A stretch of DNA of 64,000 nucleotides. Source: Populus alba. Lineage: Eukaryota > Streptophyta > Magnoliopsida > Malpighiales > Salicaceae. The notes under the pieces were generated by a model. It saw only the letters and a list, made by a program, of their open reading frames with translations. It made no database searches and was not told where the DNA came from. The position numbers and the translations under genes were made by a program. This document shows positions 47,233-60,103 of the stretch, one piece after another (positions within the stretch are counted from its first letter, which is position 1; each line of letters starts with the position of its first letter). The stretch is from assembly GCF_005239225.2 (NCBI RefSeq), contig NC_133302.1, positions 4,278,001 through 4,342,000 on the forward strand. Reading direction: 5' to 3'.

Positions 47233-50200
47233 AGTTGAGAATAATAGAATGTGTTGGGTTGTGCCTTAGCCAACCTTCCTATTTATATAGAAGGCAGTAG
47301 AACACTGCAGTAACTGTAATGATTACAACATCCTATATTAGAATCCTATTCTGATAGATACATGAGTAACTGTAATGATTACAACAATCCTATATTAGAA
47401 TCCTATTCTATATAATATGCCCCCTCAAGCTGAGGGTGGGGGGTCAACCCGAAGCTTGAAATCGAAAAAGCAGTAAAGGAATGCAACAGGAAAGCGGTTT
47501 AGTGAAAGACATCGGGCAAGTTGATCTCGAGAGGGAATAAAACGAATCTGAATTTCTTTCTTGGCAAACGGTCACGAACAAAGTGTATAATTCCACTTCA
47601 ACATGCTTAGTACGAGCATGGAAAGATAGGATTTGCTGAGAGATAGGTAGCACCAAGATTATCACACCAAATGGTAGGGGCAGAGCTCTGAGGGAACCTG
47701 CAAATCTGTTTAACAAGTATTGAAGCCAAATGGACTTCACAGGTACCATCAGCAAGGGCTTTATACTCAAGCCTCAGTAGAGCGAGCAAGCAACAGCCCC
47801 AGTGCCGTTGCTTGCCGGATTTCCTAAGAAATCGGCGTCTGAACCAAAAAAGACAAGATAGCCGCCCGTAGACTTGCGATCATCAATACTACCAGCCCAA
47901 TCTGCATCTATAAAGCCATGTTAGAGAAATAAGAGAGCTCGAGTGATATGGAAAGAAGTTACCATAAGATGCTCGTACCTTTAAGATTACGTAAAATACG
48001 TTTTGACAGCGGCCCCAACACCATTATGAGAATCTGTAAGAGCATGCATAAGGACCCTGACAGACTCTGTTAACAGCAAAGCATATATCTGGACGGGCCT
48101 GAAGGTTGAAGATATTGAAGAGGCACCACACAATTTGACGAAATCGTGTAGGATCAGAGAATGAATGATCCGATAATAAAATGACTTTCGAAGGGGAGAC
48201 TGGATACGTATCAACTGGTTTGTAGGAAGTCATACCAGCTCGAGCTGAGGGATGTCAAGAATATATATTATATATTGACGCAGCATTAAACCGTGGTGCA
48301 TACTGGTAGACTGAACTTCAATACCCAGAAAGTAGTGAACAGCACCTAAGTCACGAAGCTATGAACTTCAGAGCTGAGTAACTGTTATAAGGTGATGAGT
48401 ATTAATATATAGCCCCACAGAGTTGCTACCCGTGAGCAGAATATCATCAACAATACACCAGGAGACATAAAAAGATATTAAGTACCATCAGATTAAGCTT
48501 TGTATAAACAGGGAAGGTGTCCTATACCTTGGAAGCTCGCGAAACCGATGTGAGAGCAAAAAATCACTTAGACGAGTGTACGCCATTGCTCTCGGTGCCT
48601 GTTTCAAACCATACAATGATTTGTGCAATCTACACACATTGAGATTGGAAGAGAAGAGTCAACGGAAACCTGGAGGCTGTTTCATATAGACCTCTTCAGT
48701 AAGAACACCATTTGAGGAAGGCATATGAATATCAAGGCTGATGAATGCTTCCCAATTTCGCGGAAACCGCAATAGAGAAAACCAATCGGACAGTGGCTTG
48801 CTTAATAATCTGGACTGAAAGGTTTTTCAGAATAAATCAATACCTTTCCTGCTGGGTAAAACCTCTAGCAACAAGGTGCGCTTTTATAGCGCTCAATACT
48901 ACCATCAACCACACGACGTTTGATCCGATATACCCATCTACTGCCACACAAACATTCATCGAAGGATGAAATGGAACCAAAGACCAAGTGCGATTTTCGC
49001 GTAAAGCCGGTGATGCTTCATCACACATAGCACTTATGCCCAAAACTGCATATCGGTCAGCAATCAGAGAATGCAAAAGGCTCAGAAGGAGGAGAGAATA
49101 CAGTACCCGTGTGGAGGTAGACAGTTAGCCCCGGCAGTGGAAGCAGACTAGATTAGCTGTCTTCGGCTGCCGCGATCTAAAGAGTCATAGGATCGTCTGC
49201 TGTGTGCTCAGTGGAGACGCCATGGGAAGATGGTTGTAACGAGGAGACCTTGTGGCAGCTAATAAGAAGACAAATCAACCGCATAAGTTGCAGACCAGCG
49301 GGAGAGCATGATAAAAGAAGTAGCCTCATAGCATAGGCGACTGTCAGTAGAGGAGGGGCTGGAGGTAGAGAGACCGAAGCAGACAGGGAGTGCTAGCCAG
49401 GGAGGGCGAAGCAGAGGAGGGACTTAGAAAGTGCCCCAAGACCATGGCCAGGAGAGTCCGAGACCAATTGACGATCTGAACCCTTGCAGCACTTAGACAT
49501 AAGGGCTCGTTAGACAAACAAGCATGGGATGATGGCCAAGGGATGGGTGGAGGTTGTGGATCGGGTGCATGTTTGGAGTGGCAAAGCGGAGTGTTGTGGG
49601 CTGTTTTGGGTGGCTAGTGAAAGCGTGGGGTAGCGATGGGTGGTTTAGCAAATTTGGGAGGGTGATAGTAGTGGGTGGGGTGGGGGTTGTGGTGGAGACC
49701 TTTGCAATCTGTTTAGAATTATCAAAATGGAAACACATGTTCATGGAAGCCGAACATGACGGGAAATATAAATACGGTGAGATGCAATGTCAAGACATCG
49801 ATAACCAAGATGCGAGGAACTATATCCAAAAAACACACATGGAGAGGAACGAAAATCCAATTTATGATTATTATATGGACACAGAAAAGGAAAACCAAAG
49901 ACACCCAAAGGTACGCAAAAAAATGATAATCAGGAGACGTTGAAATAAAACAATCAAACGGAGAGCGATGGGCAAGAATAGGAGTATGCATGCGATTTAT
50001 AAGATAAACAGAGGTTTCGAAAGCATAATTCCAGAATCGAAAAGGTGCTTTACATTGCCCTAAAAGAGTAAGACTTGTTTCCACAATATGCCTATGACGA
50101 CGCTCTACTGTTCCATTTTGTTCATGAGTGTGGGGACAAATCAGACGATGATGAATACCAATGGTCTGAAAAAATGTGGATAGTTTTCGGTATTCACCAC

Positions 50201-50509
50201 CCCAATCAGTTTGAACAGATTTTATTTTTAAGGAAAATTGATGTTCGACAAGAGTTTGAAATTGATGAAAAACAGAGTAAACATCAGACTTGGCAACTAG
50301 AGGATAATACCATACATTATTTAGTATAAGCATCAACGAAGATAACAAAATAACGATAGCCATCTGAAGAAAAAAAGAGGAGCAGGGCCCCATACATCAC
50401 TAAAAATATAATTCAAGTGGAGCAGAAGTTTTGTGACCAGTAGGTCCTAAAGGACAAACGCAAATGATTTTCCTAAAGGACAACTTTGACATTGAAAATT
50501 AAGACGTTT
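47233..50509 (-). mobile_element. Copia B element, left copy, truncated by the N gap
   Basis: The 3' LTR (element sense) is at 47233-47417, then RNase H, reverse transcriptase (about 48020-49080) and integrase (about 49720-50460) in element-reverse order, all frameshifted. It has the same TGCTC insertion site (47228-47232) as the right copy. The remaining gag and 5' LTR fall in the gap. Confidence 0.85.
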
Positions 50510-51009
50510 NNNNNNNNNNNNNNNNNNNNNNNNNNNNNNNNNNNNNNNNNNNNNNNNNNNNNNNNNNNNNNNNNNNNNNNNNNNNNNNNNNNNNNNNNNN
50601 NNNNNNNNNNNNNNNNNNNNNNNNNNNNNNNNNNNNNNNNNNNNNNNNNNNNNNNNNNNNNNNNNNNNNNNNNNNNNNNNNNNNNNNNNNNNNNNNNNNN
50701 NNNNNNNNNNNNNNNNNNNNNNNNNNNNNNNNNNNNNNNNNNNNNNNNNNNNNNNNNNNNNNNNNNNNNNNNNNNNNNNNNNNNNNNNNNNNNNNNNNNN
50801 NNNNNNNNNNNNNNNNNNNNNNNNNNNNNNNNNNNNNNNNNNNNNNNNNNNNNNNNNNNNNNNNNNNNNNNNNNNNNNNNNNNNNNNNNNNNNNNNNNNN
50901 NNNNNNNNNNNNNNNNNNNNNNNNNNNNNNNNNNNNNNNNNNNNNNNNNNNNNNNNNNNNNNNNNNNNNNNNNNNNNNNNNNNNNNNNNNNNNNNNNNNN
51001 NNNNNNNNN
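50510..51009. other. Assembly gap, exactly 500 N
   Basis: Placeholder of fixed length. Frames of X residues crossing it are meaningless. Both flanks belong to the same duplicated block. Confidence 0.99.
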
Positions 51010-51638
51010 CTACAAGCAGATGTTTACAGTTTCGGTATTGTCGCACTGGAAATTGTTGCTGGGATGAGCATCATGAGCTTCCAACATAATGAAAGTTTCG
51101 TATGCCTCCTAGATTGGGTAAGTTGTGTCATATCCATTTACTCCTTGCAGGCAACTTAAGCTCCAAAGCAGACTAGGTCTGACATCTTCGAAGACAGAAT
51201 ACTTCTGAGAACCACCTTAACATTAAGTCACTGCTAAAGTTGTCTCATCTAATCAAGAACGGACTCCTCGAACATGAGACAGTAAAACAGCTACATGTCT
51301 GTTTACTTTTGCCTTGTGGTTTATTTCAGGCGCTGAGTTTACAACAAAATGGAGACACAATGGAGCTTGTTGATCCAAGATTAGGGTCTGCCTTCAAGAA
51401 GAAAGAAGCAGCTAGGATGATTAAAGTAGCACTGCTATGCACAATTCAATCTCCCGCACTTAGACCTACAATGTCTGCCGTAGTAAGAATGCTTGAAGGA
51501 AAGGGTGATGTTCAGGAATTAGTCGTGGATCCAAGTACATTTGGCGATTCGTTGAGGTTTAAGAGTTTCCGAGGCAACTCTGATCAATCTCAGTCTGAGT
51601 ATCGACGAAACTCGGTCCCTCGTGCATTCATCAGATAG
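51010..51638 (+). CDS. LRR-malectin receptor kinase, last two exons (clean copy)
   Basis: Exon 51010-51117 encodes kinase subdomain IX (DVYSFGIVALEIVAG, read after allowing for one G missing in the first bases next to the gap) and ends WG|gtaag. After a 212-base intron the last exon 51330-51638 gives ALSLQQNGDTMELVDPRLGS, then RMIKVALLCTIQSP, LRPTMSAVVRMLEGKGDVQE (subdomains X-XI with the invariant Arg) and a Ser-rich tail ending FIR at TAG 51636-51638. This is most likely the true 3' end of unit 1 seen a second time, not a separate gene. Confidence 0.85.
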
Positions 51639-54600
51639 AACATGGATGGTCCTTCATCTTCATCAGCCCAGGGATCTGTATCCAGATCATTAATAATGAT
51701 CCTAACATGTACGGATGCCCATTAATAGTCTTCTCAGCAGTCACAATCTTACAGCTGAAATGAGTTTCACTTTGTGTAGAATTAAATAAATATCTTCAAA
51801 TAAGCTGTATATGACTTGACAGGAGTCACAGGATAGGTGTTTTACGAGACAACTGTTGGTTTAAATTGATTTTTATTTAAAAATATATTAAAATAATTTA
51901 TTGATATTAATATGTTAAAATAATTTAAAAAAACATAAAAAATGGAAATAAAAAAATAAAATAAACCATGCGAAATCTGAAGGTTCTCTTTTTTAAAAAA
52001 GATAAAAATCAGTGCAATCATAATATTTTTTACCCACTACAAATAATTATCAAAGCTGTCGTGTATATTCCATTAATATAACTTATTGAATTTTAATTAT
52101 TTTAATGGAAACAACGTAGTCTAAATTCAACAGGTAGTATTGTTTTTTACCAACGCAATTTTAAAAATAAAATAAAATAAAAGGTTGCACTATCCCTTTA
52201 AACGAGAAATTATACAGAATAAATAAATTTAAATGTTCAGTCAAAGAATAATATAAATTATATTTTTATAATTTTAAAATATTAAATTAAAATAATTCTT
52301 TTACCTGTCACAACCTTTTAAATTATTTATTTATATTTTTATTTTTAAAAGTTGCACTGCTAGAAGCAGCATCACTTTTTATTTTTTATTTTTTTATTGA
52401 AAAAAATTACTTAGGGCCATATTTTATCTTAATTTTTTCATAAAATTATATTTTATATTGCAGGTTAACACATAATTCATATGTCGATGAAACAACTAAA
52501 ATATTCCTCAACGTTTTCACCATTTCCTTTTTTTATTTCTTTTCTTTATCCTCTCCAAGAGACTTTTGGTGAAAAACTATACTAGGGGTCTTTGGGTTGC
52601 GATATAACCTGTTTTCATTACTTTTTGTGGAAAATTTATTTTTCATTACTTTGGTTCAAATAAGCTGGAAGGCTCGGAACATGATTTCCTTGCATTAATG
52701 GAAGGATATTTTGGTTTTTTTTTTCAAAAAATATTTTTCAGCTAAAAATATATAAAAACTTCTCTCAATGATTTGTGTATTTGGTATATTAGTTTTTTTA
52801 ATTATAAAAACTTCTTTCAATGCTTTTATTTGTGTAGCTATAAATCTTTTTTTTTATTAATTAAGATCTTTTGACTTTGTATACCATTTTAGTGTCTTAT
52901 TATTATTATATAATACTGGAAATAATCAGCCTTTTCAGCTTGACGAAGTAAATAATTTTTTATTATTTTTTTAAAAAATTGTTTTCATTTAATAATATGT
53001 TTTTTTTATATCAACTTATCAAAATTATTATATAATAATGGAAACTTAATAATTTCTGCTATTCATAGCGATATATAAACTCGTGATACATTGTTTATTC
53101 CTGTTTGTTTGAAATGATTGATAAGATGCTTAGATGTGCTTGATTTAGACTCTGTTTGGGAAGTAGTGTCCATGTTCCCAAACCCGTCCTTACTTTAATT
53201 TGATTGTTCAGAAATGCTTTATTGGATTGTGACCCCATGGTAAAGTAAATATTTGCTCCTGAACAATGAGAATAATCACAATTTAGTCCTTCAACAATAT
53301 GATGTGTTTGCTATTGCTTGAACTTATGATGTTCACTGTTTTGTTTTTTTACTGATGTAAGTGTCCAGCTAGCTTGCGTGTATTTTAACTAATTTTACGG
53401 GTCTTAAAATTAACAATTATATAAGTCTCCAATAACTAAAGGACTCGAACTCGTGATTATTGAAAAACAAACTTAAAATTTAATCAATTGAGTTATTCTC
53501 CTAGTTATGATGTTTACTGTTATATGTCACGCGATGGAGGAAAACCGATCTAGGCAACCATTTGTTTTACAGCAAGGACAAAATGAGGAGAATGCTCTAT
53601 CTGTTAGGAAATAAATGTTTCTTCAAAAGAGAATATATTTTTATTTAATGCAATTTTCTTGTAATTATTTTTATTTTTATTTTTTATACTTAGACTCCTT
53701 GTAATAGAATAGCGTAATTATAACAATATAAAAAATACATATAAATTTCTATTTTATTTTTTTACATTTGAAATATTAGAGCTAGGTTCAATACCCTAGT
53801 CTTTCTTCAATATTTTGGTCAAATATTGTGGAGGACTAGAAAATCATAAGAAATTTTGAAAACACACGGAATCTCATGGAGCCACCCAGGAGAGACCGGT
53901 AGGGAATCCAACTTTGAAATGATATTCTTTAAGATATTTCATTTTGAGATATTATTCAATATAATTGGATTAATAAATATATTTTTATAAAGATATTTTT
54001 AGAAATAAAAAAAATATTTTTTTCCAAAAATATATTATTTTTTTCTTTGTATTTTTTATTTTAAAATTATAAAAATTCACTATAAAATTATATCAAAGAA
54101 AATTTTTATTTTTATGTGTCACCTAAATATATTTTTGGTTTTATTGTTTACAGTTTCTATTATCATCAGATAATAATTAAATATTTTATAATAAAACGTT
54201 GATATACTATCTTTTTAAGAAACAACGAGTGAGGCTCGAATATGAAATCTTTATATACAACGAGTTTGGTCGTGGTTGCGGCTAGCCGTGTTTGAGAGTA
54301 TGGTTTGTGATTGTTTTTTAAAATATTTTTTATTTTTAAAATTGTTTTTGACATCAATGCATTAAATAATCTAAAAACACCAAAAAAAATATTAATTTAA
54401 AACAAAAAAAAAAATAAAAAAAAATACTTTTAAAACACAAAAAAAAAAACAAAACATATCTCGATACTTCCTCTCCAATTTCCCAATGATAATTTATTAT
54501 TATTTTTGAGCTAACAATCTTCCTGTTGACGAAGAGATAAAATGGAAGGGCACAAGTCGTTCTAGTACAGACAAGGGTGTATTTTCATGTGTGCTTGTCT

Positions 54601-56221
54601 ATTTACTAAATCTTTGACCTGTATTCGGTAATCTGCAGCAAGTTATATATATATATTTTTTTAATCTGGATATTACAGTTGTTTTTAACATATTTTTTAT
54701 ATAAAAAATTTCAAGTGTAAATAAAACATTTATCTAGATATCTAATATAAATAAATCAAAAATTATCTATGTAAATAAACAAAAAAATTGTTAACAATAA
54801 TTAAAAGAAAAAATTGAAAAAAAATCATGAGATGAATATAGATCAAGATATTTGATTTTACAAAAATGAAATATCTTCTTGTTTTTATCTATTAAATTTA
54901 TTTATTAAAATGAATAAAATACAATGCAAGACCGAGCATATCAAAAATATTTTTTGTAAAATAAATATTTTTTTATAAAATAAAGCTTATCTATATAAAA
55001 TAAGGAAAACAATTCTTAAAAAATAAATATACAACAAAACATTTTTAAAAAAAAAGACATCTATATTCGAAAAGACTTGCAAAACCCATGACTTAAGCCA
55101 TGATATCAAGATTAAACAATAGAAAAGAAATTAAAGATAACCACAAAATCAATCTTTTAAAAAAATAATGCAGAATGATAAAATCATAAGAGAAAATGAG
55201 AAAAACAATCCTTAGATGTGTTAACTTTTAAAACTCGTGATCCATTGTTATCCTATCAGAAGCACGACAAATAGAAAAACCATGAACTTAATCTCTAACA
55301 AATCAAAAACTGAAGGATGAAACTGGGGAAAAAAATAAATCAAACAAAAAATTTATAATTAAAATAATGAGCGTGAAAATCAAAAATTTAAATTGGAGGG
55401 TTAAATTGAAAAGAAAAAAAATTTAACAAAAGGAAAAGGAAATCAAAAGAGTAAGGGCTAAATTAAAAAAATAACATAAACTTTGATTGAAGGATGAAAT
55501 TGAAAAATAACAAAACTTTAACAAAAAAACCAAAGAAAAAAAATTAAAAATCAAAAGAAATAATGACTGAATTAGAAAAAATAACATAAAAAAAAAACTG
55601 TAATTTAAGGGCCAAGGATGACTAATATAATTATATAAGGACTAAAATTTAAAAAAAAATAGGAAAAACATGCATTTTCTCTGGAAGAGAGAGAAAAGAA
55701 TGAAGAAAGAAAAATAAATGACCACCAATAACAAATCATTATCACGTGCCACACCAAGAGGAAAAGCTGGGCGAGGCGGCGATTCCAATGACATGGCAGA
55801 ACAACAGATTTGACCACTAGAAAAAGCAACATAAGCTGCCCAAAAGGTGCGAGTAACTCTCACGCACCCTTGCATTGAAAGCCTGACAACTATAACCTCC
55901 TGAGTTAAAAAAATTAATTATTTATAACAAAAAGTCCAAAAACATCCTTAATGATTCTTGTATTAATAAAAATACTTGTGTAAAAAGACAAAAACACCCC
56001 TGAATGCTTGCCCCTTTATTTTTTTATTCTAAAAACATAAAAGTCATTTTATAATTTTGTAAAAAACATTAAAGCATAAATATTCTTGCCCACCGGTTCA
56101 ATTTTTTTTAGTGGAGGGGTAATTTTAGTCTTCAAAAAAATTGAAAAAAAAAACAACTCATTTCAATCATTTAATGATCAATTAATAATTGAAAATGACC
56201 ATTTCATTAATTAAAGCTTTT
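51639..56221. other. Intergenic AT-rich DNA downstream of the kinase tail
   Basis: 3' flank to about 53770, then sequence like the unit 1 upstream region (53800-54600, compare 31110-31620), then A-rich repeat DNA. No supported gene. The upstream-type segment probably belonged to array unit 2. Confidence 0.5.
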
Positions 56222-56807
56222 TTCAAGAGCCTTCCTGGTGAAGAGGCACGTTCTAAGCCTTTAGGAGAATAGGTGTCCTTTTTGTGAGCAGCATTCAGAC
56301 ATTGTATCCCACATCCTCTTGCATTGTTAAGTGGTTTGGAAACTATGGAACAAAATTGTAGCTTGGAGAGATCTGAGCTGGGTAATGCCGTATGGCTTTG
56401 ACGACCTTCAATGGCAATGGCTAGGTCTTTTGCAGGGCAACCACTGTAAGTTTGAAAGATCTGTTTGGGGGGGCTTTATGTTTAGCATTGTTTGGACTAT
56501 ATGGAATGCTAGGAACAACCTGATATTTGAGGAACAAAAGCCAATATGGGAAGATATACTATGGCTTTTGTTTTACTTTGCTGCAGGATGGATCGGGAAT
56601 CTCAACTCTTCCTTCTGGTATACCATGAGGTGCTGATCCCTGTACCAGGGAATTTATGAATGCATTTCAGCTTGGTCTGCTTAATTTACTGATTTAGTGT
56701 GGGTTTGTTTTTGCTTGGCCTAATAGTAAGGTATAGGTTTTCTTGTATTTATTTATTATAATTAGGTTGATACCCTAGGCTACAATCTATGTAGCTAAAC
56801 TCTGCTC
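56222..56807 (+). mobile_element. LINE 3' fragment, right copy (5' side of the copia insertion)
   Basis: The frame reads RCPFCEQHSDIVSHILLHC, a stop, then VVWKLWNKIVAWRDLSW and IVWTIWNARNNLIFEEQ, the zinc-binding (zf-RVT) C-terminus of a plant LINE reverse transcriptase. The 3' UTR runs to 56807, where copia B is inserted; it resumes at 61879 and ends in a poly(A). The 5' part of the LINE is missing, as usual for truncated insertions. Confidence 0.85.
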
Positions 56808-57030
56808 AGTTGAGAAATAATAGAATGTGTTGGGTTGGTGCCTTAGCCAAACTCTTTTCTTATATTTATATAGAGTCCATACATCAAATAAGATAGAACA
56901 AATAACACTGACGCAGGGAAGGAGTAATATGATTACAACATCGCTAATATTAGAATCCTTATTCTGATCAAGATACATGAGTAACTGTAATGATTACAAC
57001 ATCCTATATTAGAATCCTATTCGTATAATA
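56808..57030 (-). repeat. 3' LTR of copia B
   Basis: 223 bases, longer than the 5' LTR by a noisy insertion-like stretch (about 56855-56950). CTTGAGGGGCAT on the minus strand next to it is the purine tract. Confidence 0.85.
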
Positions 57031-57039
57031 ATGCCCCTC

Positions 57040-57849
57040 AAGCTGAGTGGTGGGGGTCAACCCGAAAGCTTGAATCGAAAAGCAGTAAAGGATGCAACAG
57101 GAAGCGTTTTAGTGAAGACCATCGGCAAGTTTTTGATCTCGAGAGGGAATAAAACGAATCTGAATTTCTTTCTTGGCAACGACGGTATTCACGAACAAAG
57201 TGATAATCCACTTCAACATGCTTAGTACGAGCATGGGAAGATAGGATTTGCTGAGAGATAAGGTAGCACGCAAGATCTATCACACCAAATGGTAGGGGCA
57301 GAGACTGAGGAACCTGCAAATCTGCTTAACAAGTATTGAAAGTACCAATGCTACTTCTTATCACTTCAGCGTAGGGAAAAGGACCATCAGCAAGGGGCTT
57401 ATATACTCAGCCTCAGCTAGAAGGAGCAAGCAACACAGTGCGTTGCTTGCCGGATTTCCACGAAATCGGCGTCTGACCAAAATAAGACAAGACATAGGCC
57501 GCCCGTGACTTGCGATCATTTTTTTCAATACTACTACAGCCCAATCTGCATTATAAAGCCATGTAGAGAAAAAGAGGAGCCTCGAGTGATATGGAAACCA
57601 TAAGATGCCGTACCTTTTAAGATACACGTAAAATACGTGTTGATCATCTGCGCCGGTAATAAATTTTCCCAATGAGAATCTGTAAGAGCATGCATAAAGA
57701 CTCCGACAGACTCTGTTAAACAGCAAAGCATATATCTGGACGGGTGAAGGTAAGATATTGAAGAGCACCCACAATTTGACGAAATCGTGTAGGATCAGAG
57801 AATGAATGATCCGATAATAAAATGACTTCGAAGGGGAGACTGAGAAGTA
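57040..57849 (-). pseudogene. copia B RNase H region (frameshifted)
   Basis: Pieces of the RNase H domain are readable in shifting frames (for example the equivalent of ILKGTASYGFHITRGSS near 57600-57650). The matching left copy (47800-48230) is broken at different places, so some breaks are sequence errors. Confidence 0.75.
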
Positions 57850-58743
57850 TCAACTGGTTTGTAGGAAGTCATACCAGCTCGGAGTGAGGATGTCAAGAAT
57901 ATATTTATTTGACGCAGCATTAAACCCCATACTGGTAGACTGAACTTCAATACCCAGAAAGTAGTGAACAGCACCTAAGTCACGAAGCTTGAACTCGAGC
58001 TGAGTAACTGTATAAGGTGATGAAGTATAGCAAGAGTTGCTACCCGTGAGCAGAATATCATCAACACACCAGAGAATAAAAGATATTAAGTCATCAGATA
58101 AGATAAACAGGGAGGTGTCAACCTTGGAAGCTCGGAAACCGATGGAGAGCAAAAAATCACTTAGACGAGTGTACCATGCTCTCGGTGCCTGTTTCAAACC
58201 ATACAATGATTTGTGCAATCTACACACATGAGATGGAAGAGAAGAGTCAACGAAACCTGGAGGCTGTTTCATATAGACCTCTTCAGTAAGAACACCATTG
58301 AGGAAGGCATTATGAATATCAAGCTGATGAATCTTCCAATTTCGCGAAACCGCAATAGAGAAAACCAATCGGACAGTGGCTTGCTTAATAACTGGACTGA
58401 AGGTTTCAGAATAATCAATACCTTCCTGCTGGGTAAAACCTCTAGCAACAAGGTGCGCTTTATAGCGCTCAATACTACCATCAACACGACGTTTGATCCG
58501 ATATACCCATCTACTGCCAACAACATTCATCGAAGGATGAAATGGAACCAAAGACCAAGTGCGATTTTCGCGTAAAGCGGTGATCTCATCACACATAGCA
58601 TTATGCCAAACTGCATATCGGTCAGCATCAGAGAATGCAAAAGGCTCAGAAGAGGGAGAATACAGTACCCGTGTGGAGGTAGAAGTAGCGGCAGTGGAAG
58701 CAACTAGATTAGCTGTCTTCGGCTGCCGCGATCTAAGAGTCAT
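57850..58743 (-). CDS. copia B reverse transcriptase (open frame of 297 codons)
   Basis: RVT_2 reverse transcriptase: [70 protein letters not shown] and VDDILLTG. The residue before VDD is Cys where Tyr is expected, which in this noisy sequence may be an error. It continues to [12 protein letters not shown] and then shifts frame. The enzyme would copy element RNA to DNA. Confidence 0.88.
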   Translation of the reverse strand: MTLRSRQPKTANLVASTAATSTSTRVLYSPSSEPFAFSDADRYAVWHNAMCDEITALRENRTWSLVPFHPSMNVVGSRWVYRIKRRVDGSIERYKAHLVARGFTQQEGIDYSETFSPVIKQATVRLVFSIAVSRNWKIHQLDIHNAFLNGVLTEEVYMKQPPGFVDSSLPSHVCRLHKSLYGLKQAPRAWYTRLSDFLLSIGFRASKVDTSLFILSDDLISFILWCVDDILLTGSNSCYTSSPYTVTQLEFKLRDLGAVHYFLGIEVQSTSMGFNAASNKYILDILTPSWYDFLQTS

Positions 58744-60103
58744 AGGATGTCTGCTGTGTGCTAGTGGAGACGCATGGGAAGATGGTTGTAACGAGGAGAC
58801 CTGTGGCAGCTAATAAGAAGACAAATCAACCATAAGTTGCAGACCAGCGGGAGAGGATGATAAAGAAGTAGCCTCAAGCATAGGACTGTCAGTAGAGGAG
58901 GGGCTGGAGGTAGAGACCGAAGCGACAGGAGTGCTAGCCAGGGAGGGCGAAGCAGAGGAGGGACTAGAAAGTGCCCCAAGACCATGAGGAGAGGAGACCA
59001 ATTGACGATCTGAACCTGCATCATAAGGGTTAGACAAACAAGCATGGGATGATGGCCAAGGGATGGGTGGAGGTTGTGGTCGGGTGGCTGTTTGGAGTGG
59101 CAAAGCGGAGTGTTGTGGGCTGTTTGGGTGGCTAGTGAAAGCGGGTAGCGATGGGTGGTTTAGCAAATTTGGGAGGGTGATAGTAGTGGGTGGGGTGGGG
59201 GTTGTGGTGGAGACCTTTGCAATCTGTTTAGAATTATCAAATGGAAACACATGTTCATGGAAGCGAACATGACGGGAAATATAAATACGGTGAGATGCAA
59301 TGTCAAGACATCGATAACCAAGATGCGAGGAACTATATCCAAAAAACACACATGGAGAGGAACGAAAATCCAATTTATGATTATTATATGGACACAGAAA
59401 AGGAAAACAAAGACACCCAAAGGTACGCAAAAAATGATAATCAGGAGACCGTTGAAATAAACAATCAAACGGAGAGCGATGGGCAAGGAATAGGAGTATG
59501 CATGCGATTTTATAAGATAAACAGAGGTTTTCGAAAGCATAATTCCAGAATCGAAAAGGTGCTTTACATTGCCCTAAAAGAGTAAGACTTGTTTCCACAA
59601 TATGCCTATGACGACGCTCTACTGTTCCATTTTGTTCATGAGTGTGGGGACAAATCAGACGATGATGAATACCAATGGTCTGAAAAAATGTGGATAGTTT
59701 TCGGTATTCACCACCCCAATCAGTTTGAACAGATTTTATTTTTAAGGAAAATTGATGTTCGACAAGGAGTTTGAAATTGATGAAAAAACAGAGTAAACAT
59801 CAGACTTGGCAACTAGAGGATAATACCATACATATTTTAGTATAAGCATCAACGAAGATAACAAAATAACGATTAGCCATCTGAAGAAAAAAAGAGGAGC
59901 AGGGCCCCATACATCACTAAAATTAATTCAAGTGGATGCAGAAGTTTTTGTGACCAGTAGGTCCTAAAGACAAACGCAATGATTTTTCCTAAAGGACAAC
60001 TTTGACATTGAAAATTAAGACGTTTGTTGTTACAAATAATCTTATTTTCGAGATTAACAATTGAAAGATACGTGAAGTAGGATGACCTAGTCGACGATGC
60101 CAT
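58744..60103 (-). pseudogene. copia B integrase and linker
   Basis: The GAG-pre-integrase zinc part is at 59873-60103 (FQCQSCPLGK), and the integrase tail at about 58810-59598 (LGQCKAPFRFWNYAFE, CVFFGYSSSHLGYRC, FHEHVFPFD). A Ser/Pro-rich linker runs up to the reverse transcriptase. The core with QTDWGGEYRK lies near 59700. Two or more frameshifts. Confidence 0.85.

Larger units (their letters stand above)
41258..50509. repeat. Left copy of a 9-kb duplicated block (indel-rich)
   Basis: Collinear with 51010-60023 from the kinase APEY-downstream exon through the intergenic DNA, LINE fragment and copia element, ending at the same GACGTTT (compare 60017-60023). It differs mainly by single-base insertions and deletions, many in the kinase exons, as in unpolished long-read sequence. 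It runs directly into the 500-base N run. Confidence 0.9.
51010..60023. repeat. Right copy of the 9-kb duplicated block
   Basis: Starts in the kinase exon equivalent to 41258 and continues to the sequence equivalent to 50509. It is generally cleaner (kinase tail and several copia frames are open), though noisy around 56870-57790. Confidence 0.9.

Noticed and set aside
49554..49943. Plus-strand frame rich in Gly and Val (also 59063-59272)
   Set aside because: Antisense shadow of the Ser/Thr/Pro-rich linker of copia B.
50447..51067. Frames of mostly X residues
   Set aside because: They cross the 500-N gap.
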